A DNA stretch of 49,673 bases from Actinoplanes utahensis (GCF_016862455.1 NZ_BOMZ01000098.1:1-49673), one strand, 5' to 3'; positions 1 through 7,210 are shown, counted from the first letter of the stretch. The notes: a model not told the origin generated them from the letters alone. Numbers and translations: made by a program.

Positions 1-69
1 GGGCTTTCGTGGGCCGGGCCTCTTCCGGCTGGGTCTTCGCGGAGCAGGCCGTGTCGCCGCGTCTCAGGC

Positions 70-840
70 TCAGAGGATGGTGGCGCGGAGCGCGGCGAAC
101 TCGCTGATCAGGGCTGGGAGCTGGAAGTGGGCGTTGAGGCCGCTCGGGTTCGGCAGCACCCACACCGGCACGCCGGAGATCGACTCCTCTTGACGGCCGA
201 TCTGGGCTTTCGGGCGCCCGAAAGCGGCCCGGTAAGCGGTCACGCCCAGCACGGCCAGAACCCGGGGCTGTAGCCGGGCCACCCGTTCGGCGAGCCGGGC
301 GCCGCCGTGGACGAACTCCTCGGGGGCGAGTTCGTCAGCGCGGGCCGTGGCGCGCGCGACCACGTTGGTGATGCCGAGACCGAGAGCGGGCAGCAGATGC
401 TGCTCCGAAGGGTGCAGCAGCCGGTCGGTGAAACCGGAGCCGTGCAGCGCCGGCCAGAACCGGTTGCCGGGGCGGGCGAAGTGGTGACCGGTCACGGCCG
501 AGTACAGGCTCGGATTGATGCCGGAGAACAACACCAGCAGATCCGGGCCCTCGACGTCGGGAATGGTCCGCCCGGCTGCTGCCGCCATCTCCTCGGCACT
601 GGGCCGGGCCGCCCGCGCCGCCACCGTGCCGGGCCGACGGCGGCCCTCCGCACCGGGCCGGCCCTCCGCACCGGGCCGGCCCGCCGCGCGCCGGGGTGAG
701 GGCGATCCGGCGGTGGGACCGGGCGGGTCGGCGGTGGGACCGCGTGAGCCGTCGGCGGGACCGGGCGGGTCGGCGGTGGGACGAGGTGGGCCGTCGGTGG
801 AGCGGGATCGGCCGGCGGTGGGGCGGGGCGGGGTGGTCAC
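70..840 (-). CDS. mug: G/U mismatch-specific DNA glycosylase (Mug family)
   Basis: Removes uracil or thymine opposite guanine in base excision repair. The two family signatures are visible: GINPS at residues 107-111 (the Mug active-site GINPG region) and LPNPSGLNAHF at 229-239, with HHFARPGNRFWP at 119-130. The catalytic domain begins near residue 80; residues 1-78 are Pro/Gly/Arg-rich low complexity from GC-rich repeats, including an 18-bp unit present twice in tandem at 643-678. I keep the GTG at 840 because it overlaps the stop of the upstream SDR gene by 4 bp (GTGA), which suggests coupled translation. A start at GTG 624 would give a normal-length enzyme and remains possible. Confidence 0.85.
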   Translation of the reverse strand: MTTPPRPTAGRSRSTDGPPRPTADPPGPADGSRGPTADPPGPTAGSPSPRRAAGRPGAEGRPGAEGRRRPGTVAARAARPSAEEMAAAAGRTIPDVEGPDLLVLFSGINPSLYSAVTGHHFARPGNRFWPALHGSGFTDRLLHPSEQHLLPALGLGITNVVARATARADELAPEEFVHGGARLAERVARLQPRVLAVLGVTAYRAAFGRPKAQIGRQEESISGVPVWVLPNPSGLNAHFQLPALISEFAALRATIL

Positions 841-1598
841 AGGGTGCGGAGGGCGCCGCCGTCGACCGCGACCGCGACGCCGGTCACGTAGCTCGCTGCC
901 GGGGACAGCAGGAAGGCGGCGACACGGCCGAACTCGGAGGGCTCACCGATGCGGCGCAACGGCACCGAGGAGGCCACCTTCTCCGCCGCGTCCACCGGGT
1001 CGTCGGTGGCGGCGAACAGCTCACGGCTGCGGTCGGTCATGAAACGGCCGGGAAGAATGCTCAGGACACGTACGCCGCGCGGGGCGAACTCGTCGGCCAT
1101 GTCCTTGGCGACCATCGCCAGTCCGGGCCGGAACCCGTTCGACAGGCCGAGACCGGTCAGCGGCGTCTTCACCGACGTGGACAGCACCAAGCCGATCGCC
1201 CCGCCCTCCGGCAGCGACGACGCGAACGTCCGGGCCGCCCGCACCGAACCGAGGAACACCGTCTCGAAAGCGCTCGTCCATTGGTCGTCGCTCATGCTCG
1301 CCGCGGTGCCCGGAGCGGGACCGCCGACCGAGATCAGCGCGCCGTCCAGCCGGCCGAACCGTTCCTGCGCCGCGTGCACCAGTTCGCGCGGGGTGCTGGG
1401 GTCGGCCAGGTCGGCGGTGACTCCCAGCGCGTGCTCCGGGCCGCCCAGCGCGGCCACCGCGTCGGTGACCCGGTCCTCGTCGCGGGAGGAGATCACCACC
1501 CGGGCGCCGTCGCCGACGAGTGCCTGCGCGGTGGCGAGCCCGAGCCCTCGCGAGGCCCCGGTGAGGATGAAGACGCGATCAGCGAGCCCAAGGTCCAT
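837..1598 (-). CDS. Atypical SDR-family oxidoreductase
   Basis: A short-chain dehydrogenase/reductase of normal length (253 aa). The Rossmann nucleotide-binding motif TGASRGLG lies at residues 13-20, and the C-terminal PSEFGRVAAFLLSPAASYVTG plus DGG tail is typical of FabG-like enzymes. The usual YxxxK catalytic pair is not present where expected: after the STSVK segment the chain reads LSNGFRPGLAMVAK, with Phe in the Tyr region and no matching Lys four residues on. This matches a known subgroup of SDRs with a divergent active site, so the reaction cannot be assigned. It is the first gene of a coupled pair with mug and may follow the TetR remnant 31 bp upstream. Confidence 0.85.
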   Translation of the reverse strand: MDLGLADRVFILTGASRGLGLATAQALVGDGARVVISSRDEDRVTDAVAALGGPEHALGVTADLADPSTPRELVHAAQERFGRLDGALISVGGPAPGTAASMSDDQWTSAFETVFLGSVRAARTFASSLPEGGAIGLVLSTSVKTPLTGLGLSNGFRPGLAMVAKDMADEFAPRGVRVLSILPGRFMTDRSRELFAATDDPVDAAEKVASSVPLRRIGEPSEFGRVAAFLLSPAASYVTGVAVAVDGGALRTL

Positions 1599-1629
1599 AC
1601 TTCGATCCTGCCATCCCGGCCGGCGCCGG

Positions 1630-2064
1630 TCACCGGGCCCGTGCGGCGCCGGCGATCGCGCCGCCCGCGCCGCCCGCGCCGCCCGCGCCGCCCGCGACGA
1701 CCGCGCCGCCCGCGACGACCGCGACGACCGCGTCGAGGGCGCCGCCGAGCACGATGGCGAGCAGTCGGCTGTCCACGTCGGGCCGGAACTCGCCGGACGC
1801 CGCCGCGCCGTCGATCAGCGCGGCGAGCGGCCGCCGGCGGGCTTCCGGCCGGGCGCGGTCCCGGATGCCTGTCCCGTTGCGTTCGTCGAGCGCCTCGACG
1901 ATGACCCGGACGTGCTCGGGATGGGCGGCCAGGTGGGCGATCATCGCCCGCAGGTACGCCTCGACCGCCTGAGCCGGGCCGGCCGCCGCCTCGACGGCCG
2001 CGCCGACGTGCCCGGTCCGGGCGGTGATCACCGAGGCGTACGCCGCCCGGATCACCACGACCAC
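1630..2064 (-). pseudogene. TetR-family regulator remnant lacking the DNA-binding domain
   Basis: The 144-aa reading frame resembles only the ligand-binding C-terminal part of a TetR regulator (helices around AYASVITARTG, YLRAMIAHLAAHPEH and SGEFRPDVDSRLLAIVLGGALDAVV). No helix-turn-helix precedes it: 58 bp upstream lies the stop codon of the XRE gene at 2122, in the same frame, and read-through of this gap gives only about 19 residues. The C-terminus runs into a 9-bp minisatellite that encodes Gly/Ala/Val. I read it as a regulator truncated at its 5' end, perhaps by the event that placed the XRE gene next to it. A genuine short protein cannot be excluded. Confidence 0.55.
1660..1731. repeat. 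9-bp minisatellite (8 units)
   Basis: Eight consecutive 9-bp units, five of gccgcccgc and three of the variant gacgaccgc, fill this stretch exactly. On the minus strand they encode the AGG/AVV tail of the TetR remnant. The pure repeat and position at the C-terminus suggest slippage expansion in a decaying gene. Confidence 0.85.
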
Positions 2065-2121
2065 ATGGTCAGGGAACTGAGCGCGTGGTAGATCGTTACA
2101 CCCGTACGCCGCAAGGTTTCG

Positions 2122-2871
2122 TCATGTGCCGATCCCCAGCGCCGCCGCGGTCGCCGCGTCGGCCGGCAGGAACGCCTCGATGGCCAGCTCGGAGAGGGTC
2201 ACGTCACGTGGGGTGCCGAGCACCGACGTGATGCTGAAGAAGTTGAGGCCGTCGAAGCGCAACGGGACGACCAGGCCGTCCGGGCGTTCCGGGACCGCGC
2301 CCCCGGGATAGCCCGCCAGCTCCGCACGAAGCTCCCGCAGCACCGGGTCGGCGGTGGCGGCGGCCTGCCTGTCGAGCCGGTGCAGGATGTGCGTACGCCA
2401 TTCGGCGAGATTGCCGATCCGCGGCGCCATGCCCGCCGGATGCAGCGCCAGGCGCAGCACGTTGACCGGCGGGGCCAGCAGCTCCGCGGCACAACCGGCG
2501 GTGAGCCGGGCCACCCCGTCGTTGGCGTCCACCATCGTCCAGTGCCGGTCCACCAACACCGCCGGGTACGGGGAATGACCGGCGAGCACGTTGCGCAGGG
2601 CCGTCAGCACGTCCGCCAGCGGCGGCCCGTCCAGCTCCGACTCCGGGTGCGCGGGGGCGAACCCACCGGCCAGCAGCAGCTCGTTACGGGCGCGCAGCGG
2701 AACGTCCAGCTCCTCGGCCAGCCGCATCAGCATCCCCCGGGTCGGCTGCGAACGGCCGGTCTCCACGAACGACAGGTGGCGGGTCGACACCCCGGACCGG
2801 CCGGACAGATCGAGCTGGCTCATCCTCCGGGCGTCCCGCCAGCCGCGTAACAGCCTGCCCACGTCGCTCAT
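2122..2871 (-). CDS. XRE-family regulator with MmyB-like ligand-binding domain
   Basis: A DNA-binding transcription factor of 249 aa. Residues about 5-60 form a lambda-repressor-type HTH (RMSQLDLSGRSGVSTRHLSFVE, then RSQPTRGMLMRLAEELDVPL). The rest (YPAVLVDRHWTMVDANDGVARL onward to the C-terminal FDGLNFFSITSVLGTPRDVTL) matches the MmyB-like ligand-binding domain common in actinomycetes, where such regulators usually control a divergent neighbour. Here that neighbour is the SnoaL-like gene at 3020, and a palindrome (2907-2923) lies between them. It probably represses itself and that gene; the ligand is unknown. Confidence 0.9.
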   Translation of the reverse strand: MSDVGRLLRGWRDARRMSQLDLSGRSGVSTRHLSFVETGRSQPTRGMLMRLAEELDVPLRARNELLLAGGFAPAHPESELDGPPLADVLTALRNVLAGHSPYPAVLVDRHWTMVDANDGVARLTAGCAAELLAPPVNVLRLALHPAGMAPRIGNLAEWRTHILHRLDRQAAATADPVLRELRAELAGYPGGAVPERPDGLVVPLRFDGLNFFSITSVLGTPRDVTLSELAIEAFLPADAATAAALGIGT

Positions 2872-2906
2872 CCCCGCAGCGTAGGAAGCGGCGCCGAACG
2901 TCCGCC

Positions 2907-2923
2907 ATTACCCGTGAGGTAAT
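2907..2923. promoter_or_regulatory. Palindromic operator candidate for the XRE regulator
   Basis: ATTACC-CGTGA-GGTAAT is a perfect 6-bp inverted repeat with a 5-bp spacer. It is notably AT-rich for this genome and lies 36 bp upstream of the XRE start and about 100 bp upstream of the SnoaL start, as expected for an autoregulatory operator in a divergent pair. Binding is inferred. Confidence 0.55.
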
Positions 2924-3019
2924 CGACGGCCCTACCTCCGCCCCGGCAGGCTCGGTCCATCAGCGGATCACCCCCGGGCCGGGCCGGCCTGCACGGGATG
3001 ACAGGAGAGGGCGAGAAGA

Positions 3020-3385
3020 ATGAGCGACTTCGGCAATGTGATCGAGCGGTACCTCGCGGTGTGGAACGAGACCGACCCGGTCGCGCGCCGGGCGGCGATC
3101 GACGAGCTCTTCGCGGAGAACGTCCGCTACGTCGACCCGCTCGCGGCGGTCGAGGGGCGGGCGGCCCTGGACGCGCTGATCGGCGCGGCGCAGCAGCAGT
3201 TCGCGGGGCTGGTGTTCAGTTCCGGCGGGCCGGTGGACGCGCACCACGACCAGGCCCGGTTCACCTGGAACCTGGGCCGCCCCGGCGAGGAGCCGTTGGT
3301 GGTGGGCTTCGACGTGGCCGAACGGGACGCCGGCGGCCGTATCGTCCAGGTCCTCGGCTTCATCGACCGGGCCCCCGGTTCCTGA
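3020..3385 (+). CDS. SnoaL-like / NTF2-fold protein
   Basis: A 121-aa single-domain protein of the NTF2/SnoaL superfamily (alpha+beta barrel). The N-terminal helix (VIERYLAVWNETDPVARRAA), the LFAENVRYVDPLAAVEGRAAL segment and the final strand GRIVQVLGFIDR are typical. Relatives are small binding proteins or isomerase-like enzymes, and the exact role cannot be read from sequence. It is transcribed divergently from the MmyB-type XRE regulator, a common actinomycete pairing, and is probably its target. The ATG at 3020 is preceded by a purine-rich region with ggagaggg. Confidence 0.8.
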   Translation: MSDFGNVIERYLAVWNETDPVARRAAIDELFAENVRYVDPLAAVEGRAALDALIGAAQQQFAGLVFSSGGPVDAHHDQARFTWNLGRPGEEPLVVGFDVAERDAGGRIVQVLGFIDRAPGS

Positions 3386-3578
3386 CCGCCGCTCCGCCGG
3401 TTTCCGGCGAGTGCGAGATCGGCCGGTCCATCTCCTGACCGCGCTCCGCCGGTGCCCGGCGAGTGCGAGATCGGCTGGTCCATCTCCTGGCCGCCGCTCC
3501 CCGCCGGTTTCCGGCGAGTGCGAGATCGGCTGGTCCATCTCCTGACCGCGCTCCGCCGGTTTCCCGCGAGTGCGGGGC
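3381..3578. repeat. Tandem hairpin repeat, four copies of 52-55 bp
   Basis: Copies begin at 3381, 3434, 3486 and 3541; the last is partial. Each of the first three contains a stem of cgccgg and ccggcg around a 3-nt loop (ttt, tgc, ttt) followed by gagtgcgagatcgg. In copy two the loop changes but both stem arms are kept; the fourth copy has a broken stem. The array lies between the convergent SnoaL and acnR genes and could act in transcript termination or be a selfish minisatellite. Confidence 0.85.
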
Positions 3579-3589
3579 GGCGAGGGTGG

Positions 3590-4177
3590 TCAGGGAGTGG
3601 AGGGTTTGCGGACGGCTTCCTCCACGACGTCGAGGACGCGAGTCAGGTCGCCGGGTGGGCGGCCGGTGGCCAGGTGCAGGACCAGGCCGTCGTAGGCGAG
3701 CTCGAGAAACTGGGTGAGGACCTCGACCGGGACGTCCTGGCGCAGCACACCGGCGTCGCGCTGGCGTTGCAGGCGGTCGCGGGTGGCGTCGGCGATGGCG
3801 GCGGAGCGCTGGGCCCAGCGTTTCGCGAAGGCCGGGTCGGTGCGGAGCCGGTGCGAGACCTCCAGCTGGGTGCCGAGCCAGCCGGCGGTGTCGCCCTCGC
3901 TGTTGCCGGCCCGGTCGAGCAGGTCGCGCATCACCTGAACGAGGCCGTTCTCGGCGACGGTCTCGACCATGGTGACGGCGTCGTCCTCGGCGACGGCGAG
4001 GAACAGCGACTCCTTGTCCCGAAAATGGTGGAAAATCGCGCCACGGGACATGCCGGTCGCCTCTTCGAGGCGGCGCACGGTGGCACCGCCGTAGCCGAAC
4101 CGTGCGAAGCAGTGGCGGGCCGCGTTGAGGATCTCGTGGCGGCGCGCGTCTAGCTGGTCCTGACTCACCCTGGGCAC
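3590..4177 (-). CDS. acnR: TetR-family repressor, likely aconitase repressor AcnR
   Basis: A 195-aa TetR regulator. The N-terminal HTH (residues about 12-58, including ATVRRLEEATGMSRG then AIFHHFRDKESLFL) and the following AENGLVQVMRDLLD segment closely resemble corynebacterial AcnR as I recall it, which represses aconitase. The aconitase gene itself lies 3.1 kb away in this window, whereas in Corynebacterium acnR is next to acn. A 12-bp perfect palindrome 39-50 bp upstream of the start is also partly present upstream of acnA, supporting autoregulation and control of acnA. The function is inferred from similarity and shared sites. The ATG at 4177 follows a weak ribosome-binding site. Confidence 0.8.
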   Translation of the reverse strand: MPRVSQDQLDARRHEILNAARHCFARFGYGGATVRRLEEATGMSRGAIFHHFRDKESLFLAVAEDDAVTMVETVAENGLVQVMRDLLDRAGNSEGDTAGWLGTQLEVSHRLRTDPAFAKRWAQRSAAIADATRDRLQRQRDAGVLRQDVPVEVLTQFLELAYDGLVLHLATGRPPGDLTRVLDVVEEAVRKPSTP

Positions 4178-4212
4178 GTCACCGATCGTTTCACGGCCCT
4201 GGACCGTCTTGC

Positions 4213-4230
4213 AAGCCGTACGTACGGTTT
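4213..4230. promoter_or_regulatory. AcnR operator candidate at acnR
   Basis: Perfect palindrome CCGTACGTACGG at 4216-4227, extended to 18 bp (AAGCCGTACGTACGGTTT) with one mismatched pair. It lies just upstream of acnR in the divergent region shared with the HAD gene. The site matches 15 of 18 positions with a sequence upstream of acnA (10139-10156) once the first arm is restored to AAA from the symmetric half. Confidence 0.6.
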
Positions 4231-4315
4231 ACAGAAGTCCGGCGTACCCCGATCGGATGATGCGAATTTCGTCATGCTCCCAGCGTTTTGTTAACAGTCC
4301 TGGGCTGTTCGGTTC

Positions 4316-4329
4316 CGTGAGCGCTCACG
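4316..4329. promoter_or_regulatory. LacI-type palindrome upstream of the HAD gene
   Basis: CGTGAGCGCTCACG is a perfect 14-bp palindrome ending 12 bp before the HAD start. Its centre GAGCGCTC is the usual core of LacI/GalR-family operators in actinomycetes. No LacI-family gene is present in the window, so a regulator would have to act from elsewhere. Confidence 0.4.
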
Positions 4330-4341
4330 TAAAGTGCCCGC

Positions 4342-4989
4342 GTGCCTCTAGTCTTCCTCTCCCTGGACGACACCCTGCTTGATCGCAGCGGTGCGTTCCG
4401 GTTGTGGGCTAAAGGTTTCCTCGACGAGATCTCCGCACCGCAGGACGATCTGGAGTGGCTGGTCGCGGTCGACGCGGACGGACTGACCTCCCGATGGGAC
4501 CTCGCCGACCGGATCCGGGACCGTTACCGGCTGCGGGTGCCGTCGATCGACCTGGTGGACGAGTTGAAGGCCGGGCCGCTCACCTATGAACGGCTCGACC
4601 CGATGGTGGGTTGCGCGCTGGAGATCGCGGGCGACGCCGGGCTGGTTCCGGTGGTGGTGACGAACGGGCCCACCGAGCAGCAGGAGTCGCGGATCCGACG
4701 GACCGGACTGGACCGGTATGTCGCCGACTGGGTGATCTCGGAGCAGTGCGGGGTCAGCAAACCGAACCCGCGGATCTTCGCGATGGCCGCTCAGCGGGTC
4801 CGGATGCGGCTGGCCGGCGCCTGGGTGCTCGGGGACAGCCCGGAGTCGGACATCGGCGGGGCGGCGGCGCTCGGGCTGCCGAGCGTGTGGTTGCACCGCG
4901 GGCGGGACTGGGTGGACAACCGGTTCGCGCCGACGAAGGTGGTCGGCAACGTCATCCAGGGCATCTCGGCGATCATGGCTTCGCGCTGA
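4342..4989 (+). CDS. HAD-superfamily protein with substituted nucleophile
   Basis: A 215-aa HAD-like hydrolase fold. Motif II (VVVTNG), motif III (Lys in VSKPNP) and motif IV (GDSPESD) are intact. In motif I, where the family reads DxDxT, this protein reads SLDDT: the first Asp, the catalytic nucleophile, is Ser7, while the second Asp (D9) and Thr (T11) remain. Phosphatase activity is therefore doubtful, and a binding or regulatory role, or a different reaction, is possible. The gene is divergent from acnR and preceded by a LacI-type palindrome. Start GTG at 4342; the stop codon lies in the first unit of a tandem repeat. Confidence 0.85.
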   Translation: MPLVFLSLDDTLLDRSGAFRLWAKGFLDEISAPQDDLEWLVAVDADGLTSRWDLADRIRDRYRLRVPSIDLVDELKAGPLTYERLDPMVGCALEIAGDAGLVPVVVTNGPTEQQESRIRRTGLDRYVADWVISEQCGVSKPNPRIFAMAAQRVRMRLAGAWVLGDSPESDIGGAAALGLPSVWLHRGRDWVDNRFAPTKVVGNVIQGISAIMASR

Positions 4990-5060
4990 GCGGGTCCGCG
5001 AGAGCTGAGCGGGTCCGCGAGAGAGCTGAGCGGGTCCGCGAGAGAGCTGAGTGCGGTTCC
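4985..5060. repeat. 19-21 bp tandem repeat after the HAD gene
   Basis: Units beginning gctgagcgggtccgcgaga start at 4985, 5004 and 5025, with a diverged unit at 5046 and further degeneration to about 5090. The first unit contains the TGA stop codon of the HAD gene. The array partly fills the gap between the HAD gene and the RIO kinase. Confidence 0.85.
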
Positions 5061-5210
5061 GAGATGAAGCCGAGCGGGGTTCCGCGATAAATCGGTTGCG
5101 CGCCGGACCGGCATGCGCAAAAGTCGACCGCGCGAACCGCCACGGCTGCGCCTGAGCCGGGCTTCGTGGACCGTCGAGTGACCTTGCGAGAGAGAAGGGG
5201 GTGGGACCAG

Positions 5211-5345
5211 ATGGCTGTCGTTGTGCTGCCCGCAGTCGCCGCTTCCCTGTTCACTTCTTTCTCCGAGGAGACCCTCCCGTGCGCGAGCACTCGACCATGC
5301 GTAACAAGCGTCGCAAGTTCGATGACGACGACAGTGACTTTCTGA
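5211..5345 (+). CDS. Possible 44-aa upstream ORF of the RIO kinase
   Basis: ATG at 5211 is preceded by a purine-rich agaagggggtggg stretch and opens a 44-codon frame (MAVVVLPAVAASLFTSFSEE and on) that ends inside the RIO kinase gene in another frame, overlapping its start by 67 bp. It could be a leader peptide coupling translation, or a chance frame; I recognise no homologue. Confidence 0.25.
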   Translation: MAVVVLPAVAASLFTSFSEETLPCASTRPCVTSVASSMTTTVTF

Positions 5346-6181
5346 AGATCAGCCGGCTGACGCCGGCCCTCAAGGAGGATCCGGACCTGCCCGAGGAGGG
5401 TGACCGGTGGTCCACCTGGGACGGCGCCCTGCACGGTCCGGAGCCGAGACCCGATTGGGTACGCACGGAGCACGCCGCCGTCGACACCGAGCTGGGGATG
5501 CTGAAGACCGGCAAGGAAGCGGACGTCTTCCTGGTGCGGCGGGCGATCCCGGGCACCGACCGGATCAGCATGCTGGCCGCGAAGCGCTATCGCGACGGCG
5601 ACCACCGCCTCTTCCACCGGGACGCCGGATATCTCGAGGGGCGCCGGGTGCGGCGGTCCCGGGAGATGCGGGCCATGACGAACCGCACCTCGTTCGGCAA
5701 GGAGATGATCGCCGGGCAGTGGTCGGCGGCCGAGTTCGACGCGCTGGGCCGGCTGTGGCAGATCGGCCGGGAGAGCGGGCTGGTCCACGTGCCGTACCCG
5801 GTGCAGCTCATCGGCACCGAGCTGATGATGGAGTTCATCGGCGACTGGGAGACCGGCGAGGCGGCGCCCCGGCTCGCCCAGGTGCGGGCCGAGCCCGATC
5901 AGCTCGCCGATCTGTGGCGGCAGATGACCGACGCGCTGTCGGTGCTGGCCCGGGCCCAGGTGGCACACGGTGACCTGTCGCCGTACAACACGATGGTCCA
6001 CCAGGGGCGGCTCGTCATGATCGACCTGCCGCAGATCATCGACGTGGTCGCCAACCCGCGCGGGGCCGAGTTCATCGCCCGGGACGTGCACAACGTGGCC
6101 GGCTGGTTCCGGCAGCGGGGATTGCCGGTCGACGCCGAGGAGCTGACCGACCGGCTGCTGTACGAGGCGGGGCTGCGGTGA
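5279..6181 (+). CDS. RIO1-type atypical serine kinase
   Basis: A 300-aa protein kinase-like protein of the RIO family; in archaea and eukaryotes these kinases act in ribosome maturation, and the bacterial role is poorly known. Seen in the sequence are the ATP-binding loop TGKEADVF (77-84), the Lys of AAKRYRD (K102), the catalytic loop HGDLSPYN (230-237, D232 and N237) and the metal-binding Asp in MIDLPQ (D249). The N-terminus is charged (NKRRKFDDDDSD). I chose GTG 5279 because gaggag lies 8 bp upstream; ATG 5297 is the alternative. It is followed by a strong bidirectional hairpin. Confidence 0.88.
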   Translation: MREHSTMRNKRRKFDDDDSDFLKISRLTPALKEDPDLPEEGDRWSTWDGALHGPEPRPDWVRTEHAAVDTELGMLKTGKEADVFLVRRAIPGTDRISMLAAKRYRDGDHRLFHRDAGYLEGRRVRRSREMRAMTNRTSFGKEMIAGQWSAAEFDALGRLWQIGRESGLVHVPYPVQLIGTELMMEFIGDWETGEAAPRLAQVRAEPDQLADLWRQMTDALSVLARAQVAHGDLSPYNTMVHQGRLVMIDLPQIIDVVANPRGAEFIARDVHNVAGWFRQRGLPVDAEELTDRLLYEAGLR

Positions 6182-6201
6182 GCCGCGGCCCCCGGCCCGG
6201 T

Positions 6202-6231
6202 CCGCGGCCGCCGCACCCGCGGCGGCCGCGG
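6202..6231. terminator. Bidirectional hairpin between convergent genes
   Basis: A perfect 13-bp stem (6202-6214 with 6219-6231) and an ACCC loop separate the RIO kinase stop (6181) from the DUF2630 stop (6243). No U-tract follows on either strand, so it would be a stable GC hairpin rather than a classic intrinsic terminator. Confidence 0.7.
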
Positions 6232-6242
6232 CCGGGACCGCG

Positions 6243-6488
6243 TCACTGGATGTAGTGCTCCACCTCGTCGGTGCTGTGCGCCTGCTCGGCGTCCGGGTCG
6301 TGCCCGGCGTCGCGGGCCGCACGGCGCCGGCGCAGCAGGTCCCAGCACTGGTCCAGGGACTCCTCCAGCTCCTTGAGGCGGGCGTGCTCCTCGTCGGCGG
6401 AGATCTCGCCTGCACTCAGCCGGTCACGGAGCTTGTGCTCCTCGTCGACGAGCTCGTTGATCCGGCCCAACACGGTCTTGTCATCCAT
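6243..6488 (-). CDS. DUF2630 family protein
   Basis: An 81-aa charged, helical protein: LGRINELVDEEHKLRDR, then ADEEHARLKELEESLDQCWD and LLRRRRAARDAG. This pattern of two amphipathic helices and an acidic C-terminus is that of the small actinobacterial DUF2630 family, of unknown function. It is probably a soluble coiled-coil-like protein. It ends against the RIO kinase across a 13-bp hairpin and starts 57 bp from the divergent acetyltransferase gene. Confidence 0.85.
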   Translation of the reverse strand: MDDKTVLGRINELVDEEHKLRDRLSAGEISADEEHARLKELEESLDQCWDLLRRRRAARDAGHDPDAEQAHSTDEVEHYIQ

Positions 6489-6545
6489 TTCTGGATGGTA
6501 TTCACCGGACGCGGTGAGCGCCGGTCAGGATGGCAAGATCACAGG

Positions 6546-7136
6546 ATGACGCTTGAGGAGCAGCGGGAGCACATTCTCTCCGGCCGGATGTACGACGACC
6601 TGACGCCTGAGCTCGTGCAGGCGCGGGAACGGACCGTGCTGCTGACCGACGAGTACAACCGCAGCTTCGGGCGGCCGCCGGCCGAGCGGCAGGCGATCCT
6701 GCGGCGGCTGCTCGCGTCGGTGGGCGAGGGGTGCCACTTCGAGCCCACGTTCCGGTGCGAGTTCGGGTTCAACATCAGCGTCGGGGACCACTTCTACGCC
6801 AACTTCGACTGCGTGATGCTCGACGGCGGTGGGATCACCATCGGGAATCGTGTGCTGTTCGGGCCGCGGGTCGGGATCTACACGTCGAACCATGCGATCG
6901 ACGCGGCGGAGCGGGCGGCCGGTGGCTGCTACGCCAAGCCGGTGACGATCGGCGACGACGTGTGGGTCGGCGGCGGCGTGACGATCAACCAGGGTGTGAC
7001 GATCGGGGACGGCGCGATCGTCGGGTCCGGCAGCGTGGTGACCAGGCCGATTCCGGCCGGTGTGATCGCGGTCGGCAATCCGGCGCGGGTGCTGCGGGAG
7101 ATCACCGGCGCGGACCGGACCGGCTTTCGCCCCTGA
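6546..7136 (+). CDS. maa: Sugar O-acetyltransferase (maltose O-acetyltransferase type)
   Basis: A 196-aa acetyl-CoA-dependent O-acetyltransferase with a left-handed beta-helix. The N-terminal maltose acetyltransferase region (REHILSGRMYDDLTPEL) precedes hexapeptide repeats (ITIGNRVLFGPRVGIYT, VTIGDDVWVGGGVTINQGVTIG, DGAIVGSGSVV); the catalytic His is H116 in YTSNHAID. The C-terminal GNPARVLREI is standard. The substrate sugar is not determined by sequence. ATG 6546 gives the family's usual N-terminus. A strong terminator follows. Confidence 0.92.
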   Translation: MTLEEQREHILSGRMYDDLTPELVQARERTVLLTDEYNRSFGRPPAERQAILRRLLASVGEGCHFEPTFRCEFGFNISVGDHFYANFDCVMLDGGGITIGNRVLFGPRVGIYTSNHAIDAAERAAGGCYAKPVTIGDDVWVGGGVTINQGVTIGDGAIVGSGSVVTRPIPAGVIAVGNPARVLREITGADRTGFRP

Positions 7137-7210
7137 CCGGTGCCGGGGCGATCCGCCGAGCCTCTTGCGGCGAGCCGGGGCGCGTGGCCCGTACCCCCGA
7201 AGAAAAGGCG

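Noticed and set aside
1..69. Partial gene at the left edge
   Set aside because: No frame in these 69 bases shows recognisable protein sequence.
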